Below the pieces are notes generated by a model. That model had not been told where the DNA came from. It did not search any database and worked only from the letters and a program-made list of their open reading frames with translations. Positions 1 to 6,033 of a DNA stretch of 7,413 nucleotides are shown here, in pieces (position 1 is the stretch's first letter; each line of letters begins with the position of its first letter). The translations under genes were made by a program, and so were the position numbers. This stretch comes from an uncultured Clostridia bacterium (GTDB taxonomy: Bacteria; Bacillota; Clostridia; Oscillospirales; Oscillospiraceae). The stretch covers positions 1-7,413 of the forward strand of contig CALLZZ010000019.1 of the NCBI GenBank assembly GCA_937858235.1, given 5' to 3'.

Positions 1-2087
1 AAAAAGGGAAAAACTACTTCTTTTTTTGCTTCATTTGTCGGGCATATCATATTATCATTCAAATCTGTAAAAAGTACCCAGAAGCCTTGCTCTGTTTCGT
101 GTGTAACTGTTGAGAAATCAAGTTCCATTGAAATCTTACCCTTGGTCACAGGATTATCAAAAGTATATGTCGTACCTTCTCCCTTGTGTATTACTTTACC
201 TTTTTCATCCTTGTACAAATAGGCATCTCCATGGTCGTTTGTCCACCGACCCTTGCCGTTTAATGTTTCGCCCACGGCATAGCTGCTCATATCATCCTCT
301 GCAATGACGTCGGATTTTTCCATTGTATACGCAATCGGGGTAAGTGCATTTTTCTTCAGCTCTCTGCCCATAAACGATTTAACGCCGTTTAATGTAACAA
401 CACAGCTCTCGCCATTTACAAGCGGTCTTGCAAGCTTAACGGCAGTCCTTGTACCGTTCTGATACACGATTTCCGCACCAACCTCCTCCGCATCTTTCGC
501 GGACAGAGGATTGGATGTCACCTGAACCTTAATATTATCATCTGTCAGGTATGCGGTCTCACTAAAATCAATATAAACCAAATCCTCACCCGCTATGCTC
601 AAGCCGGCGTCAAAATCATTGTCAATGGATTTTACACTTATATTATCAAAAGAAGCGGTCGCCTTGGCATCAGATCCCGTACTGTTAAAGTTTACCTGAT
701 TCCACGAAGCGCCGGCGGCAATTCTGTCTGATATATCCGTCTCTCCGGTATATACGCCGTCCAAATAGGTATATGTCTTTTTGGAATCTAAGTCCACAAC
801 ATTGTCTATCCTGTGCCAGTTGTTATCTTTGATATAAGTATTACTGCCATATCTTGTGCATGACCAGCTGCCGTTTTTTACCTCTCCAAACGCCCCGTCC
901 TCCCATATCGACTGATACCATCTGTTGTTTAGGCTTACCAATATAACTTTTTTATCAATATTCTCAAATTTAACATCATACGAGAAGATATATTTCCCTG
1001 CCGTAAGCGGTGTTGACCAGTTGGCGTCAAATGCTGCATCGTCGGTACTGTTCTTTGTAAGAACGCTTCCTCTGTATTCCTCATCTTCACTGACATAACC
1101 ATTCGGGGTCGCTGTATATTTCCAATCAATGTCCTGCTGATTTGAAGTGTACGTATATACTCTGTTTAAAACTTCATTACCCAGCATGGTCTTTTTATTC
1201 ACAAACGTGAGCTTATATATATATGCGCCGCCGCTTAAAGCCGGGGTAAGCACAGCCTTGTCTGCTGTAATATAGTCAACCTCAAACGGGACGGTTTCCT
1301 CTGCGCCGCCGTTCTTCGGCGCTCTTGTCAGCACAAAATCGTTTGCATCAATATCGACAACCGTTTCCGAAAAATTCACCTCAAACTGTCCCTTATAGGT
1401 ATATTCGGCTGTCATTTCGGCGCTTGCGGGCAGCGGTCTGAAGCTTAAGTTGTCAACCTGCGCGCTTAGCGCTGTTTTTGTATAATCGCAATAGAGGAAC
1501 AGTATTTTTTTCATACCGGTAACATTCAGCGCCGCAAGGTCAATGGCGCCCTTTAATTCACCGTTCACATATGCCTGTGCGCTCTTTGCGTCGAAATCAA
1601 ATGCAACGTCGTACCTCTGCCATACATTGGGCTGATAAGAGGCATTGCCTATCTGAGTATAACTGGCGCCGTCATTGGTAGATAAAAACCTTCCGCCGTT
1701 CAATTCAAGAAAGCGCAGCTGCTTGTTCTCGGCATTTGACGTAAAAATACCCAGCACCGTACTGCCGCCGCTCAGCTCCGGCATTTTGGCGTCAAAGCTC
1801 ATCAGATACTTTCCCGATAAAGCGGGTTGGTCAAAATCAAACGATATATCACAATCCGCTTTATTGGCTGACGATGAAAGGTTCAAAACTCCGCCGTACT
1901 GCTCATCTTGTACCTTAGTAATCAAATCATTACCCGTATTTATTCCCGATTCAAAGTCCTGCTTTACGCCGACATTGAGGGAAGCCGCAGAAACGTTAAC
2001 CGCGCCAAGCATAGAAACCAATAATGCAGCCGTTGTAATCCACAATACCACTAATTTCTTTTTCGATACAACTAATTTCTTTTTCAT
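1..2087 (-). CDS. Secreted multidomain protein with alternating LamG-like and Ig-like modules (3' end outside window)
   Basis: The reading frame is open from an ATG at 2087 to base 1 with no stop, giving 695 N-terminal residues; the C-terminus lies beyond the window. GGAGG at 2095-2099 sits 7 nt before the ATG. Residues 1-34 form a signal peptide: lysine-rich start, hydrophobic stretch (LWITTAALLVSMLGAV) and cleavage near VSA-AS. About residues 43-216 look like a LamG/concanavalin-type beta sandwich (RYDVAFDFDAKSAQAYVNGE; ends VDNLSF). Residues 219-312 look Ig-like (EVNFSETVVDID). A second LamG-like unit spans about 320-488 (ends FDNISV), a second Ig-like unit about 489-590 (VYIDFSETAYLTDDN), and a third LamG-like unit starts near 595. 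Such modules usually bind glycans or act as spacers. No catalytic domain is visible; one, or a wall anchor, could lie in the missing part. Its place after a glycoside hydrolase supports an extracellular polysaccharide role (inference). Module names are judged by eye, without a profile search. Confidence 0.85.
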   Translation of the reverse strand, partial: MKKKLVVSKKKLVVLWITTAALLVSMLGAVNVSAASLNVGVKQDFESGINTGNDLITKVQDEQYGGVLNLSSSANKADCDISFDFDQPALSGKYLMSFDAKMPELSGGSTVLGIFTSNAENKQLRFLELNGGRFLSTNDGASYTQIGNASYQPNVWQRYDVAFDFDAKSAQAYVNGELKGAIDLAALNVTGMKKILFLYCDYTKTALSAQVDNLSFRPLPASAEMTAEYTYKGQFEVNFSETVVDIDANDFVLTRAPKNGGAEETVPFEVDYITADKAVLTPALSGGAYIYKLTFVNKKTMLGNEVLNRVYTYTSNQQDIDWKYTATPNGYVSEDEEYRGSVLTKNSTDDAAFDANWSTPLTAGKYIFSYDVKFENIDKKVILVSLNNRWYQSIWEDGAFGEVKNGSWSCTRYGSNTYIKDNNWHRIDNVVDLDSKKTYTYLDGVYTGETDISDRIAAGASWNQVNFNSTGSDAKATASFDNISVKSIDNDFDAGLSIAGEDLVYIDFSETAYLTDDNIKVQVTSNPLSAKDAEEVGAEIVYQNGTRTAVKLARPLVNGESCVVTLNGVKSFMGRELKKNALTPIAYTMEKSDVIAEDDMSSYAVGETLNGKGRWTNDHGDAYLYKDEKGKVIHKGEGTTYTFDNPVTKGKISMELDFSTVTHETEQGFWVLFTDLNDNMICPTNEAKKEVVFPF
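2043..2084 (-). repeat. 21-bp tandem duplication inside the signal-peptide coding sequence
   Basis: Codons 2-8 and 9-15 of the LamG-module gene are near copies: both begin AAAAAGAAATTAGT and 19 of 21 bases agree. They encode KKKLVVS then KKKLVVL, which doubles the positive n-region of the signal peptide. Confidence 0.85.
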
Positions 2088-2094
2088 AAAAAAA

Positions 2095-2099
2095 CCTCC
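2095..2099 (-). promoter_or_regulatory. Ribosome binding site of the LamG-module gene
   Basis: GGAGG on the minus strand lies 7 nt upstream of the ATG at 2087. This is near-ideal spacing and fixes the start of a gene that has no stop codon in the window. Confidence 0.85.
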
Positions 2100-2191
2100 A
2101 AAATAATTTTTTAAAATCCGATGCATTGGCAAAAGCCGCCTTAATAATTTTGTCAACTTTCACCACCACGCACATTATTTATCCTGATTAA

Positions 2192-2220
2192 ATTGTAACA
2201 TTTGCAAATCATTAAATCAA
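2192..2220 (-). promoter_or_regulatory. Candidate sigma-A promoter of the LamG-module gene
   Basis: On the minus strand, TTGATT (2220-2215) is followed after 17 nt by TACAAT (2197-2192), which is preceded by TG in the extended -10 position (TGtTACAAT). Transcription would start near 2185 and leave a leader of about 100 nt. It sits in the 182-bp gap after the hydrolase gene, so the LamG-module gene could be expressed alone as well as by read-through. No clear terminator hairpin was seen in this gap. Confidence 0.5.
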
Positions 2221-2269
2221 TTCGTAAAGTTAGCAAAAATGTTTTTTATTAGCGTATTGTCACGTGCTC

Positions 2270-5200
2270 TTATTTTTTGTTATTGTCCATCAGTCTTAAA
2301 TAGCCAAACTGCGTGCCGTCCTTTTCCACGCCGATGCCGGAGCCGTATTCAACCCAGCCCCATCTGCCGGCGCCGTCGTTATCGTTGACTATCATATTAA
2401 ATCTGACCGATTCGCCCAACGTAAGTCTCGGGGCATCCGCTGTCAAAAGCTCCGCCCACGGTATTCGCGCCTCATATGTTGTAAGCTTACCGTTTCGGGT
2501 AACGGCAAGCTGCGTCATCTCCGCCTCGCCCTGATGCTCGGTAAACACCGTGGCGCCCGGCTCGGTTGAATACTTTGCAACAAAGGGACCGTTGGGTGTC
2601 AGGGCAAATCCCAATTCCGTAAACAGTCTTTGGTCGTTATGGGCTATCTGACCGTAATACACGCCTATCTGCACCGAGTCACCGCTCCATATACCGGAGC
2701 CCGCCTCTTTTTGATAGAAGATATCGTCCGTCATTTGACACAGCATATATAGGTTATCCTCGTCCCACATATACTTTATATTTCCCGATAAGTCGCTGTC
2801 TCCTTTATAGGACGTGAAAAGCTCATATTCATTTCCCTCGCCCAGCCACAGCTCTTTGCCGCCGCGCCACTCATTTTCGGAAACGGTTCCGTCAATCACC
2901 GGCTTTTCATAGGCGTAAACCGCCGCACAGCAATCGGCATAGATATTCAAATGCTGGCTGTAGCCGTTGTCAAGCTTTAAGTCGGCGTCTATAAAGTATG
3001 AACGGAAAAATTCAACCTCCGGCATATTAAACCTGATTTCCTTTTCGGTATCGGGCGCAATCTCCGGAACCTCAACATACTTTATTTTCTCCGACAGCTC
3101 GTTTGGGGCGTTGAATAAAATCCTGCCCTTTATCGGCTCGACATGCTTATTATTCTTTATCGTGATAACGCCTATCCATCTGCCGAGGTTTTTATCATTG
3201 TACGGCTCTGTCCTGAAATTAACCACAGCCGCATCTGTGTACGACAAAACAATTTTCTCATTCAGAAACGTCCTTCCGTCCTCACCCTTTACGATAAGGC
3301 GGGCGACGGCCTTTCTGCCCGTCTCACCCTTTGCGCTTAGTCTGACGACCGCCTTATTGCCCGCAAAGCCTTTGTTTTCGTAAACTTCAACATAGCCGTC
3401 ATCAGGGAGAACAACCTCAACCGCCGCATTATCCTCAATCGCCTTTGTGACTTCTATATCCACTATATCGCCGTAGGGCATATCAAATTCTGTGCCCGAA
3501 ACGGTAAATATCGGCCCTGCCTCAAGCTCATACTTCGTGAAATTACCCACGAAGTAAACAGGCTGCTCGTCAAGCGCTATAGAATATATTCCGTTTTTGC
3601 GATATACGTCAAGCTTATTTCCGTACATATCGAAAACCTCAACGTCGTCAGAGCCAAGCGACGCCGTAAAATACTCGCTGTCCCTGTATGACCACACCAT
3701 CATAATATCTTTTCCGTCGTCCCGCTTGAATTTATAGCATGACGCCGTTTCAAGCTCTTGCTTATCGACCACCTCTGCACCTGTCAGAAAATGATTGACC
3801 GCCGCAACAGTCAGATATGTCGGCTTTGCAATATAAGGGGTATCAATCGTATTACGAAATCTTATCGCGCCGAAATTATGCTCGCCGTCCTCCGGATAAT
3901 ATCCGTCGTCCTGAAAATCGTAATAATAAATTGTTCTTATCTTCAGCTCCGGCGACATCAGCGTTGCATAAAGCTGTGCATTTCTCTCCGCCTGCATTCT
4001 ATAGCCCGGCTCTGTTGTCACAGATGAAAATCCTATCTGCTGTGAAGATGAATGACCGGTTTCGCTTACGCTTAGCGGAATGTCTGCCGCACCGTTTTCA
4101 TCCAGCGCCGTCCGCACACCCTTCGCCGCATTATAAAAGCCCGAATCCCTTGAATTGGAATGTCCGTAATAGTGGAAGGAATATTCGTCAAAGCAGCCCT
4201 CGGCCGATTTGATTACCGTCGTTATCCAGTCCATGGACGCGCCCGCCGAAGCGCCTATAACCAGCTTATAGTTGGGGTCGACTTCCCGCAGCACCTTATA
4301 GACCTTCTTTGCCAGCTTCCCGTACCACTCGGCGTCGTGTCCGTTGCCGGTGTGAAAGTTCAGCTCGTTAAATAGCTCAAAGTAGGTATGCTTGCCTTTG
4401 TTTTTTATCGCAAGAGGTCTTACAAAGTTTTCAAGAAATGCCTCCTGTGCCGCCTCACTGACCGGCAGATCATCCACCAAGCCGTAAGCCCCCAAGGCAT
4501 CATTTCTGCCCGCAATTAATATCACCATTTGGTCAAGGCCGTACTGCTCATAAACCTCCATAACGTGTCTCGACTTCTCAGACACAACAAACTGCCCTGT
4601 CTGCAGCTCGTATAAGCTCCACAAATCATCCTCTCTCGTCCCGCTTATACCCGCTTTTTTCATTAAAGGTATCAGCTTTTCGGGTTCCTTTGGCCATGAA
4701 TAGTGGTGCTCATTATAGCAAAGGCTCGGGTTTAATTTATCATTCTGCAGGCAATACGCGTATTCCGTTTTGCCCTTTGACGATATGCCCTCTCCGCTTA
4801 TCTCATAATACAAGGTGTAGGTCGAATACCGCTCCGGCGTGAACTCAATGTCACGGCGCACGCTTTTGCCCGCCGGTATCTCCAAATCATAGCTGCCTAT
4901 GTCATATGTATTATGGTCAAAATCCACCGATTTCGCAGTAACCGTCACCTTTTCGTCCTTTTTGGACATATTGTATACATCCATTGCCATTTTAACGGCT
5001 TCGCCCGAAAAGAAGTTGTTGCCCAACGCGTCCGAGCTCATATGCGCACGCACGCTTGCCTTTGTCCCGACAGGTCTGACGGTAATCGACCTGAATGTGA
5101 CGTCCGCCATCGAAAGTCCCATATTTTCCTCGTGCGTGGTTATACAAAAATCGTATCCGTTCAGTCCGTCCGCAAACCGCGGATATTCAAGCCTGACAGT

Positions 5201-5662
5201 CGCGGTTTTCCATTTGCCCGTATCGGTCGATGTGACGATATCGCTCACCGCAATCTGATTGTCACGTTTATCGCCCTTGTCACGCCATGGGTCCGGCAAA
5301 GCATCATAGCGTATTCTAAACTTGCCCTCACCCTCATCAAAGTACTCTACCTCTACCTCGTATGACGAATAGTCCGACAGCTTATATGCAAAGGTGTTTT
5401 CAAGATTTACATATATCGCAGGCTGGTCGTTTCGCACGGGCTTCATCTGCCAGCCGAATTTGCCATCCTTCTCCACCACATGATGTTCGGCATTGCCGTT
5501 TGTCCCCGCGCTTAGAATTAAGCCGGACGCCGTGACATTATTGCCCAATTCGCCATAGGCAAATCTCTCCTCTTCCGCAGATACGCCTGTACAGCACATA
5601 CTCAAAACAACCGCCCAAACGAGTAAAATCGAACCGAGCCGTCTCATATGCTTCATACGCAT
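2270..5662 (-). CDS. Secreted clan GH-A-like glycoside hydrolase with C-terminal CBM9-like domain
   Basis: This is an 1130-residue exported protein. Residues 1-29 are a signal peptide (arginine-rich start, LLVWAVVL core, VSA cleavage site). About 35-200 is a beta-sandwich, carbohydrate-module-like region and 205-305 is Ig-like. About 312-605 fits a (beta/alpha)8 barrel. FELFNELNF (428-436) carries the NE pair with likely acid/base E433, FHYYGH (496-501) matches the conserved His/Tyr strand, and SVSETGH (531-537) supplies likely nucleophile E534. IYYYDF (578-583) fits the last strand. That supports a retaining hydrolase of clan GH-A, perhaps near GH39; I cannot assign a family or substrate. 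About 610-715 is a barrel-associated beta domain, and 718-910 holds two Ig-like units. About 915-1127 is CBM9-like (IDGTVSENEW, YMWDEDNLYMLCQMTDD, WSGDSVQIGV). CC at 23-24 is not a valid lipobox, and no SLH or sortase signal is present. It probably cuts a polysaccharide outside the cell and releases sugars for uptake (inference). Confidence 0.88.
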   Translation of the reverse strand: MRMKHMRRLGSILLVWAVVLSMCCTGVSAEEERFAYGELGNNVTASGLILSAGTNGNAEHHVVEKDGKFGWQMKPVRNDQPAIYVNLENTFAYKLSDYSSYEVEVEYFDEGEGKFRIRYDALPDPWRDKGDKRDNQIAVSDIVTSTDTGKWKTATVRLEYPRFADGLNGYDFCITTHEENMGLSMADVTFRSITVRPVGTKASVRAHMSSDALGNNFFSGEAVKMAMDVYNMSKKDEKVTVTAKSVDFDHNTYDIGSYDLEIPAGKSVRRDIEFTPERYSTYTLYYEISGEGISSKGKTEYAYCLQNDKLNPSLCYNEHHYSWPKEPEKLIPLMKKAGISGTREDDLWSLYELQTGQFVVSEKSRHVMEVYEQYGLDQMVILIAGRNDALGAYGLVDDLPVSEAAQEAFLENFVRPLAIKNKGKHTYFELFNELNFHTGNGHDAEWYGKLAKKVYKVLREVDPNYKLVIGASAGASMDWITTVIKSAEGCFDEYSFHYYGHSNSRDSGFYNAAKGVRTALDENGAADIPLSVSETGHSSSQQIGFSSVTTEPGYRMQAERNAQLYATLMSPELKIRTIYYYDFQDDGYYPEDGEHNFGAIRFRNTIDTPYIAKPTYLTVAAVNHFLTGAEVVDKQELETASCYKFKRDDGKDIMMVWSYRDSEYFTASLGSDDVEVFDMYGNKLDVYRKNGIYSIALDEQPVYFVGNFTKYELEAGPIFTVSGTEFDMPYGDIVDIEVTKAIEDNAAVEVVLPDDGYVEVYENKGFAGNKAVVRLSAKGETGRKAVARLIVKGEDGRTFLNEKIVLSYTDAAVVNFRTEPYNDKNLGRWIGVITIKNNKHVEPIKGRILFNAPNELSEKIKYVEVPEIAPDTEKEIRFNMPEVEFFRSYFIDADLKLDNGYSQHLNIYADCCAAVYAYEKPVIDGTVSENEWRGGKELWLGEGNEYELFTSYKGDSDLSGNIKYMWDEDNLYMLCQMTDDIFYQKEAGSGIWSGDSVQIGVYYGQIAHNDQRLFTELGFALTPNGPFVAKYSTEPGATVFTEHQGEAEMTQLAVTRNGKLTTYEARIPWAELLTADAPRLTLGESVRFNMIVNDNDGAGRWGWVEYGSGIGVEKDGTQFGYLRLMDNNKK

Positions 5663-5666
5663 CTCA

Positions 5667-5672
5667 CTCCTC
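5667..5672 (-). promoter_or_regulatory. Ribosome binding site of the glycoside hydrolase gene
   Basis: GAGGAG on the minus strand lies 4 nt before the ATG at 5662 and 10 nt before an in-frame ATG at 5656 (Met3). The start could be either. The first is annotated, and the choice changes only two residues of the signal peptide. Confidence 0.75.
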
Positions 5673-5721
5673 GTATAATATCTTTAGATACTAAGATTTA
5701 TACTTTCCTTTCTTTAAATTT

Positions 5722-5751
5722 TATATATTTAATATCAATCGGCTAGGTCAA
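5722..5751 (-). promoter_or_regulatory. Candidate promoter of the glycoside hydrolase gene, overlapping the insertion-sequence arm
   Basis: On the minus strand, TTGACC (5751-5746) is followed after 18 nt by TATATA (5727-5722). The start would fall near 5715 and give a leader of about 50 nt. The -35 box lies inside the left arm of the 26-bp inverted repeat, so the insertion sequence may supply part of this promoter. The -10 box is only a 4/6 match in AT-rich DNA, so this is tentative. Confidence 0.3.
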
Positions 5752-5760
5752 GCCCATGAT
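5735..5760 (+). repeat. Left arm of a 26-bp imperfect inverted repeat
   Basis: This arm begins TCAATCGGCT and ends CCCATGAT. It matches the reverse complement of 5974-5999 at 23 of 26 positions, differing at 5745, 5749 and 5752. The match stops abruptly on both sides. The inner edge supplies the first base of the extended -10 box at 5757-5765. Confidence 0.95.
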
Positions 5761-5765
5761 ATAAT
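5757..5765 (+). promoter_or_regulatory. Extended -10 box (half promoter) at the left end of the element
   Basis: TGaTATAAT is a perfect extended -10. No -35 box lies 16-18 nt upstream (the 17-nt position reads AATCGG). In IS110-group elements the -35 box often sits in the right end and joins the left-end -10 only when the element circularises. Transcription would start near 5772, just before the first stem-loop. Confidence 0.55.
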
Positions 5766-5775
5766 TGTCCTAGTG

Positions 5776-5809
5776 TCAATCAGGTAATAGTTCTTTTCCC
5801 ACCTGTTGA
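5776..5809 (+). other. 5' stem-loop of the putative bridge RNA
   Basis: TCAA (5776-5779) pairs with TTGA (5806-5809) and CAGGT (5781-5785) with ACCTG (5801-5805). One T is bulged at 5780 and the loop is 15 nt. It starts 4 nt after the predicted transcription start, where bridge RNAs carry their 5' stem-loop. Confidence 0.7.
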
Positions 5810-5881
5810 ACCAGTAATGGTTGCTTCATAGAAAGTCTGTTCCCCTGACATGGAAGTTAGCTTCAAACCGGCTGGCTGTTT

Positions 5882-5938
5882 GCTTAAGTTCATGGACGAC
5901 CATCTAGCAGTGTGGTTTCGCATCTGTCCATCTTAAGC
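5882..5938 (+). other. 13-bp bulged stem enclosing a 28-nt loop
   Basis: GCTTAAG (5882-5888) pairs with CTTAAGC (5932-5938), and ATGGAC (5892-5897) pairs with GTCCAT (5926-5931). TTC is bulged on the 5' side only. All 13 pairs are Watson-Crick. The 28-nt interior (5898-5925) has the size expected of a guide loop and may contain a small ACCA/TGGT hairpin. Confidence 0.8.
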
Positions 5939-5973
5939 TGGATTCTTATATGCGAGGGTGTCGATGCTCCATG

Positions 5974-5999
5974 ATCATGGGTTTTACCAAGCCGATTGA
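5974..5999 (+). repeat. Right arm of the 26-bp imperfect inverted repeat
   Basis: Begins ATCATGGG and ends AGCCGATTGA; its reverse complement matches 5735-5760 at 23 of 26 positions. As RNA it would pair with the plus strand of the left arm at 24 of 26 positions, counting one G-U pair at 5752/5982. It overlaps the 12-bp palindrome CCATGATCATGG at 5969-5980 and ends 23 nt before the transposase ribosome binding site. Confidence 0.95.
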
Positions 6000-6022
6000 A
6001 CACTCAAATCTAACTACGAAAG

Positions 6023-6029
6023 AAGGTGA
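6023..6029 (+). promoter_or_regulatory. Ribosome binding site of the transposase gene
   Basis: AAGGTGA lies 4 nt before the ATG at 6034. It decides the start: the frame is open back to an ATG at 5950, but those 28 codons overlap the structured RNA and no comparable site precedes that ATG. Confidence 0.8.
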
Positions 6030-6033
6030 TTTT

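Larger units (their letters stand above)
5772..5999 (+). ncRNA. Putative IS110 bridge RNA (guide RNA)
   Basis: In IS110-group elements such as IS621, the non-coding left end is transcribed into a bridge RNA. Its two internal loops pair with the target and with the joined ends of the element, and so guide the recombinase. Here the region between the -10 box and the transposase has that order. A 5' stem-loop spans 5776-5809 (TCAA-t-CAGGT with ACCTG-TTGA, 15-nt loop). A larger folded region spans 5811-5875 (CCAG/CTGG and GGTT/AACC). A strong stem spans 5882-5938 (GCTTAAG/CTTAAGC then ATGGAC/GTCCAT, with a 3-nt bulge). Next comes 5939-5973, where no firm fold is seen, then the right arm of the inverted repeat. 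Start and end are inferred, and which loop binds target or donor is not settled. No homology search was possible. Confidence 0.55.

Noticed and set aside
935..1129. 64-codon minus-strand open frame
   Set aside because: It is in a different frame from the long LamG-module reading frame, which continues unbroken through this stretch with coherent domain sequence.
1675..2106. 143-codon plus-strand open frame
   Set aside because: It lies antisense to the LamG-module gene, lacks a recognisable domain, and its end merely reads across the signal-peptide repeat (NFFFDTTNFFF).
2128..2156. Perfect TTGACA on the minus strand as promoter for the LamG-module gene
   Set aside because: At 17 nt the -10 position reads TTTGCC, and 16 or 18 nt is no better. 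The TTGATT/TACAAT pair at 2192-2220 fits better.
2967..5365. Several plus-strand open frames of 65-150 codons
   Set aside because: They are antisense shadows of the 1130-residue hydrolase gene, whose catalytic and signal-peptide motifs establish the coding strand.
5591..5596. Cysteines 23-24 of the hydrolase as a lipoprotein attachment site
   Set aside because: Met precedes Cys23, and the residues do not fit a lipobox. A standard VSA signal peptidase I site follows at residues 27-29.
5735..5999. A separate 265-bp miniature element with 26-bp terminal repeats inserted ahead of the transposase
   Set aside because: No target duplication is seen (ATA on the left, ACA on the right), and the interior has bridge-RNA-like order and position, so it is better explained as the element's own left end. 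Not fully excluded.
5950..6033. In-frame upstream extension of the transposase by 28 residues
   Set aside because: It overlaps the structured RNA and the right repeat arm and has no ribosome binding site. The ATG at 6034 has AAGGTGA at correct spacing and begins the conserved family N-terminus (MNPLYVGIDVSSK).
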